Assembly (NCBI RefSeq): GCF_012935325.2
Contig: NZ_JABBYG020000001.1
Coordinates: forward strand, 682,001-746,000
DNA: 64,000 bases
Source of the DNA: Paenibacillus sp. PL91
GTDB taxonomy: Bacteria; Bacillota; Bacilli; Paenibacillales; Paenibacillaceae
Reading direction: 5' to 3'
Part shown: in pieces, positions 9,193-17,680 of the stretch
Layout of the letters: the number at the start of each line of letters is the position of its first letter
Numbering within the stretch: the stretch's first letter is position 1
Program-made: the position numbers and the translations under genes
The notes under the pieces: generated by a model
What the model was told of the DNA's origin: nothing
Databases searched by the model: none
Seen by the model: only the letters and a program-made list of their open reading frames with translations

Positions 9193-9246
9193 AATGACCC
9201 GCAAGAGGACACTTTACCAGAAGTGTCTCTCCTGCGGGTCATTTTT
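9193..9246. terminator. Terminator between glnA and the convergent LysR gene
   Basis: A long stem pairs AATGACCCGC with GCGGGTCATT, with an inner ACACTT/AAGTGT pairing, and ends in T-rich sequence on the plus strand. The minus strand also has a T-rich flank, so it probably serves both convergent genes. Confidence 0.85.
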
Positions 9247-9249
9247 GAT

Positions 9250-10191
9250 TTACTCTTGTTTAGGATGTATCATCGCAAGCTGGGAGATGTCCTTCAATTT
9301 CTGGTCATCTTTATTTTGAAAAAAAGCTGCAAGCCACGCACCGAGCTGCTTTTGTGCTTGGCTAATAAACCGATCAGAACGGTATACAAGCTCCATATGA
9401 CGAAAAGGAGTGTGACGGGTAATGGGAATTGGCACGAGGTCGGGCTGCTGTGGTACTCCTCTAAGCAAATGCTCGGGTTGAACGGTTGCTCCAATTCCAG
9501 CACGAACGAGCTGCAGCAGCGATGTAGCAGAGCTTGTCTCCATGACTGTAGTCAGGGAGAAACCAAGCTCTCTGCATGCAGCCTCCACAAGATCTCGGCC
9601 TAGATAACCAAGCGGGTACATGACAAGTGGAATATGTTCTAACTCCTGAAGCTCAATTTCCAGCTTGTTAGCAAGAGGGCTCGTTCGGCTAACTAACAAC
9701 TGGTAGGGCTCCGATCCGAGCGGCAATTGTACGAGCCTAGGGTCGGGTGTGCTTTTCAGGCCAATACCAATATCCACTTTATTGCTAATAACCTCTTCCT
9801 GAACACGGATCGTAGAAAAAGCTTGGAGCTGGATGGCGGGATATTTTTCGTGAAAATAAATAAACAACGGTACGAGCTGAAAATCCAAATCCGAAGGTAG
9901 AACACCTAAGCGGATACTTCCACGCTCGCCTGCAAACAGCTCGATGATCGCATTTTTAGCATCCTGCTCCGCTTGAATCATTCTGCCGCCATGAAGGCGC
10001 AGCAGCTCGCCAGCTTCCGTTAATACTATTTTTTTGCCGATTCGATCGAAGAGCGGCATACCAAGTTCTCCTTCAAGGACTCGAATTTGCTGGCTGAGCG
10101 TAGGCTGACTAATGCCCAGATATTCGGCCGCTTTTGTAAAGTGAAGATGCTCGCAAACGGCAATAAAATATTGAATATGTCGCGTATCCAT
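9250..10191 (-). CDS. LysR family transcriptional regulator
   Basis: 313 residues. The N-terminal winged helix-turn-helix is HIQYFIAVCEHLHFTKAAEYLGISQPTLSQQI, followed by a linker helix and a substrate-binding-like effector domain (GSIRLGVLP onward). It is divergent from a CynX-type MFS transporter, the standard arrangement for LysR control of a neighbour. The 124-bp gap is AT-rich and palindromic. The effector cannot be told from the sequence; cyanate or a small aromatic is only a guess from the transporter class. Confidence 0.9.
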   Translation of the reverse strand: MDTRHIQYFIAVCEHLHFTKAAEYLGISQPTLSQQIRVLEGELGMPLFDRIGKKIVLTEAGELLRLHGGRMIQAEQDAKNAIIELFAGERGSIRLGVLPSDLDFQLVPLFIYFHEKYPAIQLQAFSTIRVQEEVISNKVDIGIGLKSTPDPRLVQLPLGSEPYQLLVSRTSPLANKLEIELQELEHIPLVMYPLGYLGRDLVEAACRELGFSLTTVMETSSATSLLQLVRAGIGATVQPEHLLRGVPQQPDLVPIPITRHTPFRHMELVYRSDRFISQAQKQLGAWLAAFFQNKDDQKLKDISQLAMIHPKQE

Positions 10192-10208
10192 TCGCTCTCC
10201 TCCGCATG

Positions 10209-10246
10209 ATAGTTATATACTATTATAATAATAGTTATAATAGTAT
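10209..10246. promoter_or_regulatory. Palindromic operator region between LysR and MFS genes
   Basis: ACTATTATAATAATAGT at 10219-10235 is a perfect 17-bp palindrome. ATAGT-N5-ACTAT (10209-10223) overlaps it and a further ATAGTAT follows. Such clustered dyads fit LysR binding sites between divergent genes. Confidence 0.55.
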
Positions 10247-10315
10247 TGATCAATATGACATACCTCTCTATACTCAGATTACACGTAGTGTTACATGTAG
10301 ACAGGAGAGAGAAAG

Positions 10316-11491
10316 ATGCGAACGTTTTATTTGCTTTTAGCCCTTTTTTTAGCTTCCTTAAATTTGAGGCCTGCCATAACCTCTGTTGCTCCGTTATTGG
10401 ATACCATTCAATCAACCTTAGGAATAAGTGGGCTTACAGTTAGCTTGTTAACGACCCTTCCCGTTTTATGTATGGGTATTTTTGCTCCGCTCGCGACACG
10501 CATTCGTGATTGGTTAGGCCTGGAACGCGCGATTTTCGCAGCACTAATCCTTATTACGGCCGCAACCGCTCTGCGTGGTCTTTTTAGCTCGGTAGCCATA
10601 CTGATCGTGACCGCCTTTATTGCCGGAATTGGAATCGGCTTGGCAGGTCCTATGCTGTCGGGCTATATAAAAAAATATTTTCCGAGCAAGCCGGGTGTCG
10701 TGAGCGTTTATTCCGTATCAATGACAGTTGGTGCAGGTATCGCTTCAGCGCTCTCCATTCCGATTTATACGAAGAGCAATCACAGTCTGACGTTTACGCT
10801 TGCCTGCTGGTCCATTTTAGGAATATTGGCCATACTCTTCTGGGTGGGACTCCTGCAACGCAGGGTCGGAAAGGAGACGCAGGAGCATTCCCGTCTGCCG
10901 CTAAAGAACAAGCGTGCACTGCTGTTGACACTATTTTTCGGATTAATGGCGTTTATGTTCTATTCGGTTACGGCATGGATTGCACCGATCGCGCAAAGCC
11001 TTGGCTATAGCAAATCAAGCTCCGCGATGATACTGACGGTATTTACCTTTATGCAAATTCCCGTTTCCATGACGCTGCCAGCCATCGTATCACGATACGG
11101 TAATCGAAAATTATTTTTAGTCCTTTGCAGCTTGTTTGAGCTTGCAGGAATACTGATGCTTTTATTTCATATGCCCATTATGGTTGCAGTCGTATTTCTT
11201 GGAATAGGTGCAGGAGGCTTGTTTCCGCTCGCATTGATGCTGCCGATCGTAGAAACAAAAAATGCCATTGAAGCTGGGGCATGGTCGGCGATGTCGCAAT
11301 GCGGCGGATACGTTTTTGGCTCCATGGGTCCGTTAATTATTGGATTAATTTATGATAGCAGAAATAGCTTTACACTAGCTTTTGTCACGATGATTGTCGT
11401 TATTGTTATTATGATTGGTGTACAGCTTCTTATTCGTAACGGTGAAGAGCCGAAAATGGCTTCGCAGATTGAGGGGGAAATAGGAGGATAA
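10316..11491 (+). CDS. MFS transporter, CynX/NimT (YycB-like) family
   Basis: 391 residues and about 12 hydrophobic segments. The first helix ends in LNLRPAITSVAPLLD, the characteristic opening of the CynX/NimT branch of the major facilitator superfamily. It is an inner-membrane transporter of a small solute; family members are linked to cyanate or nitroimidazole, but the substrate here is unknown. ATG 10316 follows AGGAGAGA by 5 bases. It is divergent from the LysR gene that probably regulates it. Confidence 0.88.
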   Translation: MRTFYLLLALFLASLNLRPAITSVAPLLDTIQSTLGISGLTVSLLTTLPVLCMGIFAPLATRIRDWLGLERAIFAALILITAATALRGLFSSVAILIVTAFIAGIGIGLAGPMLSGYIKKYFPSKPGVVSVYSVSMTVGAGIASALSIPIYTKSNHSLTFTLACWSILGILAILFWVGLLQRRVGKETQEHSRLPLKNKRALLLTLFFGLMAFMFYSVTAWIAPIAQSLGYSKSSSAMILTVFTFMQIPVSMTLPAIVSRYGNRKLFLVLCSLFELAGILMLLFHMPIMVAVVFLGIGAGGLFPLALMLPIVETKNAIEAGAWSAMSQCGGYVFGSMGPLIIGLIYDSRNSFTLAFVTMIVVIVIMIGVQLLIRNGEEPKMASQIEGEIGG

Positions 11492-11496
11492 AAGCG

Positions 11497-11530
11497 GCTG
11501 CCGCAATCTCTTTTAGGAGTTTGCGGCAGC
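11497..11530 (+). terminator. Hairpin after the MFS gene
   Basis: GCTGCCGCAA pairs with TTGCGGCAGC over a 14-base loop. There is no clear T-run, so it may stabilise the mRNA end or terminate weakly. Confidence 0.5.
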
Positions 11531-11565
11531 ATCCATCGTGATGGAAGTGAACTTACGGGAAGAAT

Positions 11566-11748
11566 TCAGCATCGTGAGTATTTTTCAAGAATAGAATTTC
11601 TAACTGATACAATTACCATTTGAGGCAGTAACACAGCAAATAAAAAACAAACGATTATTAACCCTAGATGTGCAACAAAGTGCTCCCGTCCTTCGTTGGT
11701 CTGCCAAATGAAAAAAACCAAACAGGTACTGAATTGGAACTTAAGTTG
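11566..11748 (-). pseudogene. Possible remnant of a membrane-protein gene
   Basis: Within the 468-base gap 11531-11998, the minus strand stays open for 60 codons between two stops. It reads like the C-terminus of a membrane protein: LVFFIWQTNEGREHF, then GLIIVCFLFAVLLPQMVIV, then a basic end. No start codon or ribosome-binding site is present. On the plus strand, 11760-11787 resembles the 3' part of the MFS gene (AFV.MIVV). The rest of the gap holds only the terminator at 11820. I read the region as decayed coding DNA; the family is not recognised. Confidence 0.3.
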
Positions 11749-11819
11749 CTATCCCTGTAGCATTTGTCATGATGATTGTCGTTTAAGAATTCAGAGGAAA
11801 TCAATTACATTCTTATCAA

Positions 11820-11860
11820 GCTTTATTTGCCGATCATGTTTCGGTAAATAAGGCTTTTTT
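11820..11860 (+). terminator. Orphan rho-independent terminator
   Basis: A 14-bp stem (GCTTTATTTGCCGA with TCGGTAAATAAGGC, two G-T pairs) and six T residues. No intact gene precedes it on this strand, which suggests that it once ended a gene now decayed. Confidence 0.75.
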
Positions 11861-11998
11861 CGTTTCTAGGGAGTACTAGATAGAGTTAGTACTATTCGCT
11901 TGGCACCGGTATTGATATATTCATATCAGAAGTTATAACTGTACCCATTATACGAATCATTTATAGATGACAAGCTTTATATTGGAGAGGTGAGCAGC

Positions 11999-12628
11999 AT
12001 GATACAAACAAGAATGGATTATTGTTTAACAGAGAATATTTACGTTTTGCTTACCGATACAGGAACGTTGTTTACACGGCTGATTAAAGGATTTACAGGT
12101 GCGCCATATAATCATGCTTCTATCGTGTTGGATGAGAATATGGAAGAAGTATTCAGCTTCGGCCGCAAACGAGCAAACAACCCGTTAATTGCTGGTTTTG
12201 TTAAGGAAGATGTGTATGATGGGACGTTCCGCCAATTTCCCGATACACGTTGTGTTCTTCTTCGGATTGCTGTAACTGCAGAACAACGGGCTAATCTGAT
12301 TCGCTTCATTCGCGAATTTGAAAAGAACGAGCAACTTTATAGCTACAATTTGATTGGATTGTTTGGCGTGTTATTGGAGTTGGATCTACGGCCCGCCCAT
12401 TCCTATTTTTGTTCTCAGTTCGTTGCAGAAACGATGCGGAAAAGCGGAATTCCGTTGTGGGACCGTCCATCGACATTGGTTACACCTGATCATTTTCTAA
12501 ATCACCCGCAATTTCATGTCGTTTATGAAGGCCCGCTGTATAATTATCCGCTCCTTAATCGCCAGAAGCTTTTCCATCATTCTTTTGCAAAAACAACGGT
12601 AAGCCAGCTTCGAAAAAGAGCTATATAA
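11999..12628 (+). CDS. YiiX/YebB-like NlpC/P60-superfamily cysteine hydrolase
   Basis: 209 residues. A circularly permuted papain-like fold is suggested by YNHASIVLDE (His) in the N-terminal half and YFCSQFVAETM (Cys) in the C-terminal half. Such proteins act as amidases or lipid/peptide hydrolases, but the substrate here is unknown. There is no signal peptide, so it is probably cytoplasmic. ATG 11999 is preferred because GGAGAGG lies 8 bases upstream; GTG 11990 would overlap that sequence. A clear terminator follows. Confidence 0.72.
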   Translation: MIQTRMDYCLTENIYVLLTDTGTLFTRLIKGFTGAPYNHASIVLDENMEEVFSFGRKRANNPLIAGFVKEDVYDGTFRQFPDTRCVLLRIAVTAEQRANLIRFIREFEKNEQLYSYNLIGLFGVLLELDLRPAHSYFCSQFVAETMRKSGIPLWDRPSTLVTPDHFLNHPQFHVVYEGPLYNYPLLNRQKLFHHSFAKTTVSQLRKRAI

Positions 12629-12667
12629 ATACTGGCATAATACGCCATGAAAACATGAGTTCACACA

Positions 12668-12692
12668 AAAAGACCCATAGCATGGGTCTTTT
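12668..12692 (+). terminator. Rho-independent terminator
   Basis: AAAAGACCCAT pairs with ATGGGTCTTTT, closing directly into T residues. Confidence 0.85.
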
Positions 12693-12719
12693 GCGATGAG
12701 GAAAGTTACAATGTTTGAA

Positions 12720-12824
12720 TTAGTAGCCGCCGAAGCCGCAGCTGCATGCGATAATCACCAATAAAATGAAAAGGACCAAAATTGTGCCTAAGTTTGTAAA
12801 AGCTCCACCAACGTAACCGGACAT
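12720..12824 (-). CDS. YjcZ-family small sporulation-associated protein
   Basis: 34 residues, read as MSGYVGGAFTNLG, a hydrophobic helix TILVLFILLVIIACS and a tail CGFGGY. This Gly/Tyr-ended single-helix design is typical of YjcZ/SscA-type small spore proteins. AGGAGGTG stands 8 bases before the ATG on the minus strand. A promoter is not obvious. The tail GFGGY and the opening MSGY are the main family marks. Confidence 0.8.
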   Translation of the reverse strand: MSGYVGGAFTNLGTILVLFILLVIIACSCGFGGY

Positions 12825-12994
12825 TTTTCAATGCACCTCCTTACGTGTTGAATACAATATAGGTTATGCGGGCTAATCACTCATTGATTGGGTGTTTGTC
12901 ATAGGGCGGGCAGGAGAGTATGAATAAATTAACATTTTTTGTGAAAAAACGAATGGAATGCTGTGGACAGACTGCACAATAAGAATAATTGGCA

Positions 12995-13042
12995 AAAAAG
13001 AGGCTGACTCGACCATGCTTGCGCATATCGGATCAGCCTCTT
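12995..13042 (-). terminator. Terminator of lexA
   Basis: On the minus strand AAGAGGCTGA pairs with TCAGCCTCTT and runs into TTTT. It lies about 20 bases after the lexA stop. Confidence 0.85.
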
Positions 13043-13063
13043 CTTTATGTATGCTTGCTTGCA

Positions 13064-13684
13064 TTAATGGATATCCCGGAAAAGTCCGATGACTTTGCCT
13101 AGAATCGTTACATTTTGGAGTAAAATCGGCTGCATCGTGGAATTTTCCGGCTGCAGGCGAATGTGATTTTTCTCCTTGTAGAACGTTTTGACCGTTGCTT
13201 CGTCATCTTCAGTCATTGCGACTACAATTTCACCGTTATTAGCTGTTTGCTGCTGACGTACAATAACGTAGTCACCGTCGTGTATGCCGGCCTCGATCAT
13301 ACTTTCGCCCATGACGTTTAAGATGAATACGCTGCTGTCACCGACGAAATGGGCAGGAAGCGGGAAATATTCTTCGATGTTCTCTGTTGCGGTAATTGGC
13401 ACACCCGCAGTTACTTTACCAACGATAGGTACTTTGGCTACGGAAAGGGGGATAATGCCGTCCACACCTTCTTGATCTAAAATTTCAATAGCACGTGGTT
13501 TAGTGGGATCTCGGCGAATAAGGCCTTTCTTCTCCAAGCGGTCCAAATGACCGTGAACGGTTGAACTGGATAACAATCCAACAGCTTCGCCGATTTCTCG
13601 AACGGAGGGTGGATAGCCTTTCTCCCGGACTTCATTCTTAATAAATTCAAGAATAGAATGTTGTCGGTTAGAAATCTTCGACAC
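13064..13684 (-). CDS. lexA: SOS repressor LexA
   Basis: 206 residues. The N-terminal winged helix reads [27 protein letters not shown]. The self-cleavage bond is Ala93-Gly94 (VTAGVPI), with catalytic Ser128 (GESM) and Lys166 (ATVKTF). It represses SOS genes until RecA filaments trigger cleavage. GTG 13684 is chosen as the start because of the GGAGTGA upstream and the family-typical opening SKISNRQ; a longer frame to 13774 would run through the promoter. Four LexA-like boxes between it and yneA indicate autoregulation. Confidence 0.96.
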   Translation of the reverse strand: MSKISNRQHSILEFIKNEVREKGYPPSVREIGEAVGLLSSSTVHGHLDRLEKKGLIRRDPTKPRAIEILDQEGVDGIIPLSVAKVPIVGKVTAGVPITATENIEEYFPLPAHFVGDSSVFILNVMGESMIEAGIHDGDYVIVRQQQTANNGEIVVAMTEDDEATVKTFYKEKNHIRLQPENSTMQPILLQNVTILGKVIGLFRDIH

Positions 13685-13715
13685 TGTGATCACTCCATTA
13701 GTAGGTTTGAAAAAA

Positions 13716-13744
13716 ATTATAACATAGAACCGGAGTTCGTACAA
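13716..13744 (-). promoter_or_regulatory. lexA promoter
   Basis: On the minus strand TTGTAC and TATAAT are separated by 17 bases. One LexA-like box lies inside the spacer and another covers the -35 box. Confidence 0.75.
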
Positions 13745-13830
13745 ACATAAGTTCTCAAGTACAGAAGTTCGCATTTTTTCATTGACGCCAAACGTTTGTT
13801 CGTGTATTCTAAAAACAGAACAAACGTTTG
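13726..13830. promoter_or_regulatory. Four LexA (SOS) boxes shared by lexA and yneA
   Basis: Matches to CGAAC-N4-GTTYN are at 13726-13739 (minus, CGAACTCCGGTTCT), 13742-13755 (minus, AGAACTTATGTTTG), 13789-13802 (minus, CGAACAAACGTTTG) and 13817-13830 (plus, AGAACAAACGTTTG). The first two overlay the lexA promoter; the last two overlay the yneA promoter spacer and its start site. Confidence 0.85.
13782..13810 (+). promoter_or_regulatory. yneA promoter
   Basis: TTGACG and TATTCT are separated by 17 bases. The spacer is almost entirely a LexA box. Confidence 0.75.
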
Positions 13831-13842
13831 GGGTGCTGAATA

Positions 13843-14217
13843 ATGATAACTAGTCCAAGCTTTTATAGAACGATACACAAACAAGAAACAGGTAAAGCGG
13901 CGGTGCTTAGCCAATTGAGCAAACGATTAATGAAACGGCATGCAGCGAAGATTGTAGTTTGCACAGCTGTGTTCGCTCTTTTATTTACTAGCTTTCTGCT
14001 AATAGGAACATATGCTTCCGGCAGTCATCCAACAGAAGCGACAGCTGATGAACAATTGATTATCGTGCATACGGGTGACACACTGTGGGAAATTGCGAAG
14101 CAATTTACCGATGGCAAACAAGATGTTCGATATGTCATCTATTTGATTAAAGATCGCAATAATTTACAATCCTCGGAAATTATGCCAGGACAGAAGCTAA
14201 TTATTCCTAGCATTTAA
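13843..14217 (+). CDS. yneA: SOS cell-division suppressor YneA
   Basis: 124 residues. It has an N-terminal cytoplasmic stretch, one membrane helix (about 37-56) and an external LysM domain (about 72-122: [15 protein letters not shown]...MPGQKLIIP). In Bacillus YneA is made after DNA damage and delays division; LysM binds peptidoglycan. It is divergent from lexA under two LexA boxes. In B. subtilis yneA is followed by yneB and ynzC; here an ABC efflux cassette lies between yneA and the ynzC-like gene. It is slightly longer than the B. subtilis protein. Confidence 0.88.
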   Translation: MITSPSFYRTIHKQETGKAAVLSQLSKRLMKRHAAKIVVCTAVFALLFTSFLLIGTYASGSHPTEATADEQLIIVHTGDTLWEIAKQFTDGKQDVRYVIYLIKDRNNLQSSEIMPGQKLIIPSI

Positions 14218-14273
14218 TTTGAGAATCATTTACAATTAATAGAATTGTTTCGTCTTATATAGCTTTCTGAATC

Positions 14274-14301
14274 AAGTAGATCAATGGTATCTACTTTTTT
14301 T
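14274..14301 (+). terminator. Terminator of yneA
   Basis: AAGTAGAT pairs with ATCTACTT over a 7-base loop and is followed by a T-run. Confidence 0.85.
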
Positions 14302-14380
14302 AGAAAGTTTTTTTGTGTGAACTGCAGGGTTTGCCCTGTCCAAAAACGTCTATTGGTGGGGATTGAAAGGAGAGGCTGAA

Positions 14381-15103
14381 TTGTTACGTGTTGAAGAGTT
14401 ATCCCATTCCTTCATGAATGGGAATGAAGCGACTGCTGTACTGCAGCATATTAGCTTTGATGTACATAAGGGAGAAATGATTGCGCTGTTAGGAAGCTCC
14501 GGCTCTGGCAAGTCTACATTGCTGAACTTAATGGCAGGCTTAATGAAGCCAACAGAGGGGCAAATCTTCATTGCAGACCACAACATCGTTACGATGAACG
14601 AAAATCGGCTGGCTGAGTTTAGACGAAAGCATATCGGATTTATTTTTCAAGCGTATGAGCTGATTGCCAATTTGACTGTCAGAGAAAACGTTGAGCTGCC
14701 GCTCGTGTTTCAATCGATTCATCCTTCCATAAGGAAGAAAAAGGCGCTTGCTTTGCTTGAACAGGTGGGAATTCCAGATAAAGCGGAATTATTTCCATCA
14801 CAGCTCTCAGGAGGTCAGCAGCAGCGTGTGAGTATAGCACGTTCATTGATCACGGAGCCATCGGTCATTTTTGCGGACGAGCCTACAGGTAATTTGGATA
14901 CAAAAACAGAGGAAGAAATTATTATGATATTGAAGCATTTGAACAAAACGATGGACACAACTTTCATTATCGTTACGCATGAACGAGAGGTTGCAGCGCA
15001 AACGGAAAAAATTATTACGCTGCGGGATGGGTATCTCGTAACGGAGCAGGAAGCCGCTCAAGAACGAATGCTTGCGGGGGGAACACAAATTGAGAATAAG
15101 TGA
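14381..15103 (+). CDS. ABC transporter ATPase, MacB/LolD type
   Basis: 240 residues with Walker A GSSGSGKS (38-45), signature LSGGQQQR (about 142) and Walker B VIFADEPTG. It belongs to the MacB/LolD/FtsE group, which powers extrusion or mechanical work at the membrane. TTG 14381 is the start, with AAAGGAGAGG 8 bases upstream; TTG 14363 would place that sequence inside the gene. It overlaps the permease gene by 14 bases and forms a three-gene operon with permease and adaptor. Confidence 0.92.
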   Translation: MLRVEELSHSFMNGNEATAVLQHISFDVHKGEMIALLGSSGSGKSTLLNLMAGLMKPTEGQIFIADHNIVTMNENRLAEFRRKHIGFIFQAYELIANLTVRENVELPLVFQSIHPSIRKKKALALLEQVGIPDKAELFPSQLSGGQQQRVSIARSLITEPSVIFADEPTGNLDTKTEEEIIMILKHLNKTMDTTFIIVTHEREVAAQTEKIITLRDGYLVTEQEAAQERMLAGGTQIENK

Positions 15104-16448
15104 TATTACGCGGTTGTCTTGGGATCAAGTCAAACGCAGGAAGGTTGTAACCGCTCTTTGTGCAGCAGGTATATCGATTGGCTGCGCAGCCATTATTGTA
15201 GCAATGAGTATTGGCGAATCTGCGCAAATTTATGTCGAGCAGCAGATGAACAGTTATCTTAAGATGGATGAGATTACTGTAACAGCAAATACAGGTGCTG
15301 GAGCTGGCAGCAATACCCCTTCAACAGAAAGTGAAAGCGAATCGCTTCAGCAAGGGAAATTAACGCAGCAAAAGCTTGATATTATGAAAAAAATCCAGCA
15401 TGTAACGGCTGCAGCTCCTTTTCAGCAGCTCGAATATATGGAGCTGACGACGTTAGATGGGCTTACTTCACAAAATCAAACCCAATTGATCGGTACGGAT
15501 TTGGAGATGCTTACCGCTTTCGGAAATGAATTCATGCAAGGCGGGCCATCTGATCTTGAGGACACGATTGTGCTTAACTATGGCGCTACAATGGGTCTGA
15601 TCGATGATATAACCAAACAAAATATACAAGAGCAGCTAAACACGAATCCATATGATGATGCGGTATTTGAGCAATATCAAAGCTTAAACAGCATTCCAAC
15701 TGCTTTATATCAGAAGCAAATTCAATTTCGGTATTACTCATCTGATGGTCAGGTTCTAAGTAGGCCGCTGCGCGTTGTCGGCGTTCTGAAAAAACCAAGC
15801 GGTGTCAAGGATGATCAGATCATGTATGACAAAAAGGGCTACATATCCATTGAGACGGCAGAGCTGCTTAAGAAAGAGCTTAAGCTGCCTGGGGATCAGC
15901 AGGAATCCTATAATTCGATTATCGTGAAGGTCGATAGTCAATCCAAAATTGAGCAAGTAGAGCGACAGCTTCAAAAGCTTGTCGTTTCAACGCAAACCAA
16001 TTTATTTCAAAAGGAACGGCTTGCGAATGAATTTAAAATTATAAAAGCAGCTGCTCTTGGCATCGGAGTCTTTATTCTCATAATCGCTTCTATATCAATA
16101 GTCGTTGCGATGACGATGTCAACCTATCAAAGGCGCAGGCAAATAGGCATTATGAAAGTTCTTGGCGCTAACCTTAGCCAAATTCGAAATATGTTTATAG
16201 TAGAAGCAGCATTGCTGGGGCTGCTTGGTGGATTGCTTGGCGTATTATTTTCATATTGGATCGTATGGGGCATTAATGGGCTGATCACGAACTTATCCGG
16301 CGAGCAGGATTCAGTCATTATATTTATTCCGTTTTTAACGATTCCAATCGGGATGGCATTCGCGCTTGCCACAGGCGTATTTTCAGGAATTTACCCAGCT
16401 ATCAGCGCATCCCGTACAGATGCTTTGACAGCGATTAGACGCGATTAA
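15090..16448 (+). CDS. ABC transporter permease, MacB/FtsX family
   Basis: 452 residues. One N-terminal helix (VVTALCAAGISIGCAAIIVAM) is followed by a large external MacB-PCD-like domain and then three C-terminal helices of the FtsX domain (including YQRRRQIGIMKVLGAN). This is the arrangement of MacB-type exporters of peptides or antibiotics. TTG 15090 has GGGGGGA 7 bases upstream. It works with the preceding ATPase and the following HlyD-like adaptor. The exported substrate is unknown. Confidence 0.9.
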   Translation: MRISDITRLSWDQVKRRKVVTALCAAGISIGCAAIIVAMSIGESAQIYVEQQMNSYLKMDEITVTANTGAGAGSNTPSTESESESLQQGKLTQQKLDIMKKIQHVTAAAPFQQLEYMELTTLDGLTSQNQTQLIGTDLEMLTAFGNEFMQGGPSDLEDTIVLNYGATMGLIDDITKQNIQEQLNTNPYDDAVFEQYQSLNSIPTALYQKQIQFRYYSSDGQVLSRPLRVVGVLKKPSGVKDDQIMYDKKGYISIETAELLKKELKLPGDQQESYNSIIVKVDSQSKIEQVERQLQKLVVSTQTNLFQKERLANEFKIIKAAALGIGVFILIIASISIVVAMTMSTYQRRRQIGIMKVLGANLSQIRNMFIVEAALLGLLGGLLGVLFSYWIVWGINGLITNLSGEQDSVIIFIPFLTIPIGMAFALATGVFSGIYPAISASRTDALTAIRRD

Positions 16449-16474
16449 TTTAGAGTTGAAGAAGGAGCTTAAAG

Positions 16475-17557
16475 ATGAAGAAGAAAATAAAGTGGGGAAT
16501 AATTGGACTTATTATTATCGGAATCAGCTTTGTACTATATCGAATGGGAAATCCATCAAGGCCCGTTGAGCTAATGACAGACTCGCAGCCTATTACGTTT
16601 CAAGTGACGAAAGAGACGATTACCAATACAGTTGAGGTGAAAGGAAAGTCTTTGTATGAGCAGGAGACGCTTGTATATGCCCCCTTCGGCTCAAAGGTCA
16701 CCCAATGGGCAATTGAAGACGGCCAGCAGGTGAAGAAGGGCGATGTGCTGTTTAAGCTTGATCAGACCGCGGTGCAAAACGAGATTTTGCAGGCGGAGGC
16801 TGCACTGCATAAAGCTAAACTCGAAGCTGACCTGAATGACTATTTAAGTCAGGTGGATGACGAATCGAGCCCGTTGGAATCTACTGAAGAGGGGCGCAAA
16901 AAGGTTTTAGTTAATAAGGAAATAGCCCGTTTGACGAAGGAATTGAATGATGTGACGTCGAGTATTCAAGCGAAGGAGCTGCTTGTGAAGAAAAACAAGC
17001 TGAAAGAGTCCAGCTTACGCTCGCCAGCTCCAGGAATCTTTTTATTTGATAATGCCAACAAACGGCCGCAGGCATTAGCAGACAATGAATATGTGGGCAA
17101 GGTCGTTGATCTGAACAAATTGCAATTCATTGCGCTAGTTGGGGAACAGGATGTTTTTCGCATCAAGCCTGGCATGTCGGTTCAGGTCAAGATGAATGCG
17201 ATGAAGGAGCTGAAGCTGAAAGGAAAAGTGCTTAAGGTTTCTAAATTTGCAAAAACAGGAACGGATCAAAATAACTTAAATCAAGCTGCTCAGTTTGAGG
17301 TCATAATCGTTCTCGAGCCTAGCGAGTATTTGATAGCAGGTCTGAGCTTGAATGGCGCTATCGAGACTGAGCGCAAGGAAAATACAACTGCAGTGCCTTC
17401 TATTGCAATCATTCGTGAGAAAGATAAGCATTTTGTCATGTTGGATGCAGGCAATGGCCAGTATGAGCGGAAAGAAATAAAAATCGGCCTCGAAACACCA
17501 GAGCTGACGGAAGTGCTTGAAGGATTAAAGATTGGCGATCAGGTCGTTTTACAATAA
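16475..17557 (+). CDS. HlyD/RND-type membrane-fusion (adaptor) protein
   Basis: 360 residues. It has an N-terminal membrane anchor (about 6-22), a biotinyl-lipoyl-like half-motif (FGSKVTQWAIEDGQQVKKGDVLFKLD), a coiled-coil hairpin rich in Glu/Lys (about 105-180), the second lipoyl half (SLRSPAPGIF) and beta-barrel segments. In Gram-positives such adaptors assist MacB-type permeases on the outside of the membrane. AAGGAG precedes ATG 16475. It closes the efflux operon. Confidence 0.88.
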   Translation: MKKKIKWGIIGLIIIGISFVLYRMGNPSRPVELMTDSQPITFQVTKETITNTVEVKGKSLYEQETLVYAPFGSKVTQWAIEDGQQVKKGDVLFKLDQTAVQNEILQAEAALHKAKLEADLNDYLSQVDDESSPLESTEEGRKKVLVNKEIARLTKELNDVTSSIQAKELLVKKNKLKESSLRSPAPGIFLFDNANKRPQALADNEYVGKVVDLNKLQFIALVGEQDVFRIKPGMSVQVKMNAMKELKLKGKVLKVSKFAKTGTDQNNLNQAAQFEVIIVLEPSEYLIAGLSLNGAIETERKENTTAVPSIAIIREKDKHFVMLDAGNGQYERKEIKIGLETPELTEVLEGLKIGDQVVLQ

Positions 17558-17594
17558 TATCAATTGCTATGATTCCATCGATTAACCCATGAAG

Positions 17595-17656
17595 CCTCTA
17601 CGATTCCTTGACAACTGCTCGTTGAAAATGTCAAAGTATAGTGTAGAGGTTTTTTC
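17595..17656 (+). terminator. Nested stem-loop before the DUF896 gene
   Basis: CCTCTAC (17595-17601) pairs with GTAGAGG (17643-17649), followed by TTTTTT. Inside, TTGACA (17608-17613) pairs with TGTCAA (17629-17634). It may end the efflux operon or attenuate the next gene. Confidence 0.55.
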
Positions 17657-17680
17657 ATCATGAGAGGAGTAGAGCAAGTA

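Noticed and set aside
12920..12982. Plus-strand 20-codon ORF starting MNKLTFFVKK
   Set aside because: AGGAG is only 4 bases from the ATG, there is no conserved feature, and it lies in the lexA terminator region; support is too weak.
13685..13774. Longer lexA start at 13774
   Set aside because: The extension would be the lexA promoter and operators; GTG 13684 gives the normal LexA N-terminus.
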